Shown: piece after piece, positions 55,590 to 64,000 of the stretch
How the letters are laid out: every line of letters begins with the position of its first letter
Position numbering within the stretch: the stretch's first letter is position 1
Source of the DNA: Pisaster brevispinus
Lineage: Eukaryota; Echinodermata; Asteroidea; Forcipulatida; Asteriidae
DNA: 64,000 nucleotides
NCBI GenBank assembly: GCA_023634235.1
Contig: JAMKCF010000001.1
Coordinates: forward strand, 1,726,001 to 1,790,000
Reading direction: 5' to 3'
Made by a program: the position numbers and the translations under genes
Notes under the pieces: generated by a model
Database searches by the model: none
The model's input: the letters and a program-made list of their open reading frames with translations, nothing else
Told to the model about the DNA's origin: nothing

Positions 55590-55910
55590 ACCGCGCTGTA
55601 CACACCCGAAGGACGTCTCAAAGCGCTTCCAACATTACCCTTGGTCACTGGGCCATTTATTTCAATCCTAAAACCATCTCAGCTCCCTGGGAAGTATACA
55701 GCATGTGCAACAAATATGCGCTACTATAAAGCTAAATCAATCACAAGAACCATCTCTGCCCTCACAGGTACCCATTTTACCCCTGGGTGGAGAGAAGCAA
55801 TCATGGTTAAGTGTCTTGCTTAAGGACACAAGTGTCACGACCGGGACTCGAACCCACACTCTGCTAGACAGAAACACCAGAGTTCGGTGCTCTTATCCGC
55901 TCGTCGGATA
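55590..55910 (-). mobile_element. tRNA-Leu-derived SINE (family 1), minus strand
   Basis: TAAGGACACAAGTGTCACGA CCGGGACTCGAACCC, then CACACTCTGCTAGACAGAAA CACCAGAGTTCGGTGCTCTT and CCGCTC is the reverse complement of the tRNA-Leu-like head at 6015-6102. ACCCCTGGGTGGAGAGAAGC and CGAAGGACGTCTCAAAGCGC form the body and the AATAATAATAATAT tail is on the left, as expected. Confidence 0.82.
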
Positions 55911-56001
55911 AATTTGACGCCCCCATGTCAGAACTGACCCGGGTCAAGGTTCATTGGAGTCAGGGTTCAGTGGGGTCAGCCCAACTATTGGTCCGTATGA
56001 C

Positions 56002-56196
56002 CAGGGCCCAATTTTATAGAGCTGCTTAAGCAGAAAATAATGCTTAACAATTTCCTGCTAAGCAGAAATGAGCAGGATACCAGTAACAAATTGTACACGT
56101 GACATGGTAGTTTGGCTGGTAACCTTATTCTGGTAAGTAACATTTTATTGTGCTTGGCAAATTTTTGTGCTTAAGCAGCTCTATGAAATTGGGCCC
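56002..56196. mobile_element. MITE of the CAGGGCCCAATTTCATAGAGCTGC family
   Basis: CAGGGCCCAATTTTATAGAG CTGCTTAAGCA answers TGCTTAAGCAGCTCTATGAA ATTGGGCCC. The interior TGGCTGGTAACCTTATTCTG GTAAG is shared in reverse with 18472-18644. The arms are about 31 bp. Confidence 0.88.
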
Positions 56197-56419
56197 ACGT
56201 GGGGGTGGGGGTGAGGCACTGGCTTTGTGCAGGGTGCTCGACCCTTCCCTTCGCTCCTGTTGCATTCCCACCCGTTTACGCATCTGATATTCAGTGAACA
56301 CAAAGCATTTAGTGTTGTATTTCGGTCATTCTATTTGCAGAACAAACATTACATAAAGGCAGACTGCATTCAAATTTACTTAAAATACAGAACTATAAGA
56401 ATGTCTAATAGAAAACAGA

Positions 56420-56590
56420 TCAGTTCAAGAGATAAAACAAAGTAGGTGTAAAAACCGACAATAGTATGAAAGAAAAAGATGCCATATAGAAACTTTGGTG
56501 CACGCTGATTGTATCTTTAGGGGCCTCGAAAATGAAGACGTCTTTGGGCTCATATTGCGGATGGTAAACTGCCCCTGTCTTTCCCCCGAA
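56420..56590 (-). other. Weak candidate terminal exon
   Basis: After GGATTTCTTTAG the minus strand is open for 56 codons to TGA: FGGKTGAVYHPQYEPKDVFI, FEAPKDTISVHQSFY, then a hydrophobic MASFSFILLSVFTPTLFYLL N. The first part looks protein-like and the tail could be a membrane or lipid-anchor signal, but I do not recognise the family. An overlapping minus frame (56425-56712) competes with it. Confidence 0.2.
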
Positions 56591-56599
56591 CTAAAGAAA

Positions 56600-59500
56600 T
56601 CCTTAAATTTCTCCTGGTTAGAAGCCGTGGAGGAATCATTCATGTTACAACCGAGCATATGTAGCATTTCGTCAAGGCCTTCGTGGCTATAGGCAAAACT
56701 GCTGGACCGCAAAGCGTGAATAATTGGGAAACCACTTGCGTGGATGCCTTTCCAACTTTATTTTGCTTTCTGGTTGTTGAATTATTCATAAAGTTTCAAA
56801 TATAAGTAAATCATAGATGTTAAACAGTTAAGTGCTGACAGGTTATACAGTCAGAAAAACTTAATAGGTTTTTGTGTGCTGAGCCTATCGCTTATAATTG
56901 TCTTTTGAACCGGAGAGTGTGGTTTAGAAACTGTACAGGCTTGATTGGTAGTGTCAATTTGTCCGTGTGTGTCGCAGTCCTTCCTACAGGGAGCAGTCCA
57001 TTCTACTGAATGTCGACTCGACTAATTTCTTACCATGCTTACAATTGGGTCCGTAACGCACTGTTGTGCACGTAGGGATAGTTTTTTAAAATAAATATTA
57101 TTATATTAATTTCATTAGAAGCAAAGCTCGGAACACCTTGTGTTATACACTTTTTGTTTTTGAAGATAATTTGTAATAGTTATTATCTGCAACTATTTTT
57201 GCAGTGTCAACAAAAATGATTAATCTACGTATTGCTCAATCAATTTTTTTTCAAGCGCTGAACGACAAGGATTGATTGTTTTGCATTTGCAAATTGTGGA
57301 TTACTTACCAGTTTATTTCAGCCTGCTTGAAAAAAAGAAGAAGTTATCGATTATTATTTGAAGGGAGGGTCATGGTTTAGTTTTTTGTCAAAGCGGAAGT
57401 GTCGATTTTTAGGTTTGATTATCAAGAAAGATTACAAAAGTCCTCTATCAAAGCTTCTTTGGGTACAGTGCCTATTTGTTGAGAAAACCTGCCACGGTAA
57501 GAACGTCGAATCCATCCATCTTTATAAGCAAGGTGTTAGCGGCGACCAACCGCATCTCTTGCTGTAGCTTTGACCAGCGGACACCACGAAATTTTTATCT
57601 CCAAAAGTTACATATAGAGGCGTTGTTTGAAATTCAAACAATGGGCGACAAAGATAAGCCATCAATTTTATACTATCGTTCGGGTTGTTTCTTCGAGTTG
57701 GTTGAAATTTATTTCTTTAATCCAGATACAAAATTGTACCATGCACGAAGTTCAAACGTTTCATATGAGATGCTAATTTTAAAGTGGTTCTCGCTTGTTT
57801 ATTGGCAGTAGTGTCTACACCATTCTCTGACGGTAAAACGAAGCTGAGGCTGAGATAAACTGGTAAGTAGTCCACATTTTGCAAATACAACACAATAAAT
57901 CATTGCCATTGAGTGCTTAAGCTAACATAAAGTATGCATAATTTCAGGTGGTTTTATTTTCATTGTTATCTTTGGGAGGCTGCAAGCTAATTACTGATTG
58001 AGCTACGTAACAATGTAGTCAAATATTCCAAAGATTATTCAATAAGTGCTTAAATTCGGCTTTTTTTCACTACGGCTGCATCTTAAACCATTATTCAATA
58101 TGATTATGGTTTAATTTAGTTGACGGGTTATACATTTGTAAATTATGGAGATTGTATTTTTAGTCTTAAAGTCATACATGGTGTTCCTGGCTGCCACAGC
58201 CGTCAGTGCAGTAAAGAGTCGTCGTGTCAGCAGCTCGTCGTCATTTTTGCACAAACAGACTTGCATGTATCGCGCGTATTTGAATACTGATCCCTTTAAT
58301 GCGGGCGAGTTTGTTTCCTTCACGTGTTGAGGCAAAGTACGTGATGGGACCAAGGTTGTCGCAAAATTTTTCGAATACGCACGAGATTTGCACGGTCCAT
58401 TGTGGCCATATCTGTACTCTTTTAAAAGTTGTCAGAAAGTGTCTGTCCGGTTTTTACACCACCATCAAAGCGCTGCAAGTTTGAATTGTAGAACTGGGGT
58501 GCCCCGCAGCAACGTGTTAAATACTAACTCTTATTTATTCATTTCGCCATTTCTTCCTTAAGTTGCTGAACCATTACTCAGCTATCGCTCATCCTTTTAA
58601 CTCTTTTGGAGGAAAATGAACCACGTTGTAATTGCTTTTTGATGTAATGTGTTTGTCCTTCAGCGTCTGTCTGATAGCCTCGTGTAATGGAAGTAAAATT
58701 AACCTTGAATTCCTTTTAAAAGTTGTAAATTTTAATAAAGACTTTGTGCATTGACTTCAACGAGCCGCCACCTTATAGGTAAACCGATAAAAAAACAATG
58801 GATTTGCGTAGATTAGTACGCACGGCGGGCATGATTGGACAATGAACAATCTCATTTTGACCTCTAGGCGAGGGCGCCCTACTTAAATGACGTCATATGC
58901 ATAGGGTTGTTTGATTATACAGACGGCTGATGACATACCCCACATTGTCTTCGAATGATGATGGAAGAAGGGGAAACAACTGGCACCATGTTTTGGAAGA
59001 GGGGTGATTTTCATAGAACAGGCTGCAGTAAGCCTGTGTCACCATTTTTCTGTTGAACTCTTGAACTGTCTATATCCCAATGACTACATAACAGGCTCTG
59101 GGTCTACACAAGAATGGATCCTATTGGTTGAATTTGTAATGTGTTGACTATACACCGGCTACGTCTCTTGATAAGTTTAACAACCGGATAGTTTACATAC
59201 CGGTACACTTTGATATATTAAATAATCTACTTACGATTGGAACATCTTTAAAAGCACCAACGTACAACAAACATTTGTGGCATACATAAAATGTACCTTT
59301 TTAGTATAAAAACCGTTCATTACATCGTAAATGTAGACGTCATAAAATGCAATCAGGAGAAAGGTTTAGCAAGTCTACGGATACAGATACGTAAATTTTA
59401 AACGTACCCGTTGATGTTGGACACCGTATTTTTTTGTTTCGCAATCGTAGAGTTGTGTGTTACAGGGGGGTACTGGGAACGAAGTGCCACGCAATTGCAT

Positions 59501-60756
59501 TCGAAAAAAGTACGAAGATATCGTTTTAGTTTACTCCTTTCCCCAAATAATCAGGGATGATAACTTCTGCGAGAACTTAGTGGGACATGTTATTCACCAG
59601 CACACATTATGATACACCTAAAATTCTGCAAAATGTATCCGGTTTTGTACTACGTGTATAAACGTTCGCATCCGATATGCATGCTAAACAGTCGCCACGG
59701 TTTACGTCATTTTTATACATACAAAATGTTGACGTAGACGTCTCCGTATGTATTTGTAGACTTGCGAAACATCGAAGTCAATGTTTACGTCATCAGAGTA
59801 AATTTTTAAAGGAGTGCATATAAAGCCCGCACCTTCCTCGAATTTACGGGTATCAGCTCAGCATGAACCTCCTGCCAAGTTAATGGGAGACTGTGCAACG
59901 CTAGGTGGCAGCAGACTTATTAGGTACATTTACATTGTTTACACAGCCCTGAGCGTGCGCGCAATTCTGAGAAAAATAGATAAGTCTGCTGCCACCTAGA
60001 GTCCGCAAAAGTCTCTCATTGGAACCCACATCCGGCAGTTGATCCTGAGGTAGGAAAGCAACGCTCGGTCAACGCTGTGTTTGTTTCGCCTGAGATCCTG
60101 ATTTGGACCACGTGGCCGCGTGAATCTATGTGTTGCGCAGCCGTGATAGGTCACTTCATGTCTGCTAAAAGGCATAAGCTTCATCAAGTATAACGTTCTC
60201 TGAAATGTACACATGCTCAGAACTACGTAATCGTTATACTTGCCATGTATACTGCCCCTATAGCGTCACAGAGATTGTTTTTTCTTCAGAATAGTTCAAT
60301 CATGATCTACATGGTGAATTTAAGTGGATTTAAAACAACTGGACAAAGCAGCACGAAATGTCTTGGTATTCAAAAATCACTAAGTATACATTTTGTCACA
60401 TTTTTGATCTTACCAATCAATACCAGGACTAGGAGAACTCAAAGGATCAAGATCAGGAGCTGCACGCAACAAATCACACGCTATCAAAAGAGTACGTGAC
60501 TACACGTGTTTCTGAGTTGACAGTTGATGTCAAACATGGAAGCGTGCACGTGTTTACGCGCTGAGTACGACTCTCAGCCAAGCATTGCTCGTCATTGGCC
60601 TCAGTGACGGGGACTGTTTTTGGGCTTGTGACGCCACATGCAAGGGATTTGTCATCAATGGTGCCGCTGCAGCCACAGCCGTTGCTAGACTTGCCAGAGT
60701 CCGACATTACTATTTTTGTTTGTGCACAGAGCCAGTTTTATACAGTTCAGTTTGGA
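56600..60756. other. Intergenic DNA with MITE remains
   Basis: No gene is recognised. 58255-58405 is a decayed relative of the 25820-25970 MITE. 58795-58920 has ACGTCATATGCATAGGG-type words of the TATAGACC family. 60480-60660 holds a further decayed copy with GTGCACGTGTTTACGCGC and GACGCCACATGCAAGGG. The frame 57476-57811 has no motif. Confidence 0.45.
59901..59999. mobile_element. MITE of the CTAGGTGGCAGCAGACTTAT family (best copy)
   Basis: The 20-bp ends CTAGGTGGCAGCAGACTTAT and ATAAGTCTGCTGCCACCTAG are perfect inverted repeats bounding a 99-bp element. It is flanked by AACG on the left and AGTC on the right. Other copies: 24882-24996, and a fragment at 62135-62185. Confidence 0.88.
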
Positions 60757-61963
60757 CTATAAGTACGACTGTGTTCCTGATCTACTACTCCGACCTGCTT
60801 GTGTATCTTTGGTTTGGCTAGTTAACGGCTTCATGCGAACTGAGTCGACTAAACCACCCGGGCTGCCGACTTTGCAACAGTTTAAAGACACCGCATTAGC
60901 GTTGGAGACTGTGTACAGATATGGATTAATGGCCGAGTTGATAGGTATGACGAAGACGACGACCCAAGCGTAGGTCTCGTCCGGTATGTCCACGGCACCA
61001 GTCTGTGATAAAATCCCCATTATGATCACAGGCATCCAACAGCAGAAGTCAGTACCGACGATAAGGAGCATGCGCGTAGCCATAGTCATCTCCCTCCTGC
61101 GGTGCTCCCTGTCCTTCCGCTTGTGTAATTTCTTCGCTGGTAGTTTGATTATAACCACAAACGCTATGGCAATATAGCACAACATGACTACCAGGCAACA
61201 GGCAAAGTTGATGCCAAGATATACTGTAGCTGAGAATATCCAAGATGGTTCGGCTTGTTGGGTTATTGTTCGGTTTAGGGACACTCCTAACAGTGTTTTG
61301 TTGTAGGAGACAACTTTGGGTTTAACAACAAGTGGGAGACCTACGCATACGTCGTAAAGACCGTAGAAAGTTTCATTCTTATCATTAAGCATGTCTTGTA
61401 GAAACAGTGGAGGGACGCTGATTAATAATGAAAATGTCCACAGTATGATGCTGGCCATTCGGGCAGATTCTAACCGCAGCCATTTCTTCCCAAATGGGAA
61501 CACTACACACAAGAATCGGTCGATGCTGATCATGGTGATGAAAAACACTGATGCTTCAGAGCTCAGCATTGAGAGGAAACCAGCGAACTTACACAGGTGC
61601 CCTGATTTCCATTCGGGCGCGTGCAGAAAGTAATCATCCTGATAGTGTGCATCGGCTCCACCGACTATCACCATGTACAATCCCATGATAAGATCCGAAA
61701 CAGCCAGATTGAGAATCAGGACCGATTGCGAACGCTTCCCAGAATCCTTCATATTCAATCTCCAGACGATTATCCCAGCATTGCCGATGAGGGCGCTAAT
61801 GCCAAGACACCAAATGAAGACTCTCAGTACAGAGTTGTGCATGATCCGATTGCAGCTCAAGTATGGGATTTCTTCGTCGAATTTATTAGTCGGGAAACAT
61901 CTTTCAATTATTCCGTTTGTTTTGAAATCAAGTAGACAACACATCTTTGGATCATCGACGATC
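60757..61963 (-). CDS. LGR-type receptor terminal exon: seven transmembrane helices
   Basis: The acceptor is TTATTTGTAG|GATCGT; the exon reads 402 codons to the stop. The internal ATG at 61944 is not the true start, because the frame continues upstream into the hinge and joins the LRR exon in phase. N-glycosylation sites NKT and NRT lie in the second extracellular loop. Confidence 0.92.
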
Positions 61964-63787
61964 CTACAAATAAAGAAATGAAACTTTAATTTCAGCGAGT
62001 TTTAAAGTGCTTTTTGTTGTTATCAAATTATTTTGATCATAACTATAAAAGGTAAAGCAAGTTACAGCATTTATACTTTTCATTTACTCTTGAAACATCT
62101 TGAAAGAGAGCTCTTCAATAGGGGACATTGTGACGCTAGGTGGCAGCATATATGCCACGTGGTATTATGGTAAATCTGCCACCAACCGTCCTCCAAATTA
62201 TCCCAGTCATCTAAAACCGGCGGTTTATAACGCCCCTTTATATTACAACAATACTTACAAAGATATTAGGTGTTGCAAATGTTCAATTTCATTTTTCTTA
62301 ACTTGAAATTCTTGAAATTGATTTGGTCTTCTTCTCAAGTTTCTAAAAACAAAACAAAAGTTAAACTTTAATAATAAGTTATCTGAAGTTTAGATTGTAT
62401 TTCTCCAGTGTAATTTCGTCTTATTTTTTTTCTCGAGTGTTGAGCCTTTCTCAACCTAACTGTTTGTGTATTATTTGCCCTTGTTTTGTCGTTTTAACCC
62501 TGCGCTGCAGTATGCGACAGTTTCAGACTGCGCAACATGGTCGTACTGTCGTCGACTGTACCGTTTACAAATTACGTGCAAAACTGATTTTGGCTGCTCA
62601 CAAGCTCTTCCAATTCTTCTAACATGGTATCAATAGACTTACACAGGTTCACTAAATCGAAAGAACCCACAAAAGGCAAAAGAAAAAAAATAAATGTGTG
62701 CATCATGCCAATATACACAGGCGGTCACTTGATTGCGCTGTTTCTTACTGTGCATGTGAATAGCGTGTTATATAACTTTGTTTAGGCGAACCATGGAGTC
62801 TATTTTCTTCCTCCATGAGTCAAAACTCCTTCCAAAACATCAGCAGCTGACATCCTGCTCGATAAAGCCATCGTGATAGAATGAACTCAAATAAAATATT
62901 GCTGTGTGTTCATATGGGTGAGCACACACAGTCGCTTCAAAAAGAAAAAAAAATGTTACTCAAATCCAACTTTTTTTACATTTGACTGCACTGCTTACCA
63001 GTCTTTTGAGAAACAAGCTATATTATTTACTTGGCCTACCCTGAAACCACAGCTTGGTCGCCTTAGAGTAAACAGCTGGGGTCTGCATGATGTCTGCAAT
63101 AGCAAAGCCAGTGACAGAATGATTGGTTGTTTAGTGGTACTGCGGTAACAGCGGCTAAGATCTTTGACCTTAGAGTGTATCCATGTCAATGTATTCTCTA
63201 AGGGGCTTCGAAGTTAAAGGTGACTGTAGGTCGAAGACTCACCCCAAGCTAATTCCACTGCTATTAGTGTTATCCGGCTATGTTCCATTAGGGATCTTGC
63301 GAAATTTCGCGATTTTTGAGTGTACCGTTAATGAGTAAACACAATTTGTACACAAAGGTACAGTCACGGAGTGTACGACGCCACAATGTAGGGTTAAAAC
63401 CTAACAACGTGTGTCATTTCGTTTCACAGGTCTTCAAATACTTTATTTTAAGCCAAAATAAACAGTTTATCAAAACAATCTAATTATTGTTCTACTGATT
63501 TCTGAATTGTATAAATAACCTATAACCCAACTTTGTATTTCAGTCAAAATTCAGTGGAGAAAATTTCAAAATCCTACAAACCGTCTTTTATAAAAAATGT
63601 TTGTTCAATTGGTCTTGAAATCTGAACGAATTGAAAGAGTTCTTTTGAAAGTATCGCATTAAGTTGAAACAAAAATATGATACGAGTTTTGTTTTTGTCT
63701 GATATCCAAACTTACAGAATTGCGAGGCTTTCCAATCCATTAAATGCGCCAGACTTCAAATCTCTCCATGGATTCCCGCCGATATCC
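60757..63787 (-). CDS. Relaxin-receptor-like (type C LGR) G-protein-coupled receptor, 5' partial
   Basis: Exons 63787-63716 (72 nt) and 61963-60757 join at a phase 2 junction. The first encodes one leucine-rich repeat, GNPWRDLKSGAFNGLESLAI; 72-nt phase 2 LRR exons are typical of LGR genes. The second begins LIVDDPKMCCLLDFKTNG, a short type C-like hinge, and carries all seven helices: TM1 with GNAG, TM2 NLAVSDLIMGLYM, TM3 ending SIDRFLC, TM6 with the CWMP motif, TM7 with NPYLY. Cysteines in HLCKF and DVCVGL would form the usual extracellular bridge. Such receptors bind relaxin-like peptides or unknown ligands at the plasma membrane and signal through G proteins (family knowledge). The remaining LRR and any LDLa exons lie right of the window. 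GRL101-like orphan receptors are the alternative assignment. The C tail is short (ending SGTQSYL). Confidence 0.9.
61964..63715. other. LGR gene intron
   Basis: A 1.75-kb intron. It holds a fragment of the CTAGGTGGCAGCA MITE at 62135-62185 and otherwise AT-rich sequence without recognised repeats. Confidence 0.6.
63716..63787 (-). CDS. LGR-type receptor LRR exon (72 nt)
   Basis: The exon runs from TTACGTAG|GGATATC to AATTCT|GTAAGT and encodes one 24-residue LRR of the N.....L..GAFNGL..L type. Its last two bases CT plus G of the next exon complete a leucine codon. No further LRR exon is visible between it and the window edge. Confidence 0.85.
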
Positions 63788-64000
63788 CTACGTAAGTATA
63801 AATAACACAGTCAAATATTCATTGATCTATTTCAAATGGTATATATATTTTTTTTATTCAGACAGCTTTTTGTGTTATTAATATTTAGTTCATTGCAGGA
63901 ACAGTGGCCATAATGCGGGAAAGGAAAGCTAAGGAAGAAAAAAAAGTATATAATTGAAACTAAAATGTGTAATATCTGACCGCAAAAGTAAAAACATTGC

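Noticed and set aside
61944..61946. ATG of MCCLLDFK as the receptor start
   Set aside because: The frame continues upstream to a good acceptor and joins an LRR exon in phase, so this methionine is internal.

Overview
The window is a piece of animal nuclear genome: multi-exon genes with GT-AG introns, AT-rich non-coding DNA, and very many SINEs, MITEs, minisatellites and broken LINEs. Gene content (a multi-exon Pur-alpha, a type C leucine-rich-repeat GPCR, and a tandem pair of lectin-like secreted proteins) and repeat style suggest a marine invertebrate deuterostome. An echinoderm, perhaps a sea star, is my best guess, but this is inference; no sequence search was possible.

Layout. (1) 1-8910, plus strand: the last five coding exons of a Pur-alpha/beta family gene; the glycine-rich N-terminal exon lies left of the window. 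Its introns hold MITEs, a 50-bp minisatellite, decayed tandem copies of its own second visible exon, a 1.17-kb Harbinger-like element, and nested SINE/transposon insertions. (2) 8911-23150: no gene found; MITEs, minisatellites and a LINE 3' end. (3) 23152-27465, minus strand: complete lectin-like gene A, five exons, 498 codons. (4) 27466-41994: repeats only, including a 69-bp minisatellite and an AACGTTGG-rich tandem block. (5) 41995-54144, minus strand: paralogous gene B, five matching exons, 503 codons, with an 8.8-kb first intron full of LINE remnants and palindromic MITEs. (6) 54145-60756: repeats and one weak candidate exon. (7) 60757-63787, minus strand: the 3' end of a relaxin-receptor-like (type C) LGR gene: one 72-nt LRR exon plus a single exon carrying all seven transmembrane helices.

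The main discovery candidate is the lectin pair. In both genes exon 1 encodes a signal peptide and the first half of a C-type lectin-like domain (CTLD), stopping at the WL motif. The second half, ending in PFIC, is in exon 5. Between them lie a LamG/concanavalin-like exon (720/723 nt), an Ig-like exon (288/288 nt) and a tiny linker exon (42/48 nt). Every internal junction is phase 1, so skipping exons 2-4 would keep frame and give an ordinary-sized single-CTLD secreted protein (148 or 150 aa). Either the CTLD is physically interrupted by two domains, or one locus makes both a compact and a three-domain form. Transcript data would decide.

The gene models were built by hand from reading frames and splice signals; frame arithmetic closes for all four. 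The mobile-element calls rest on terminal inverted repeats, target duplications and copies inside the window.
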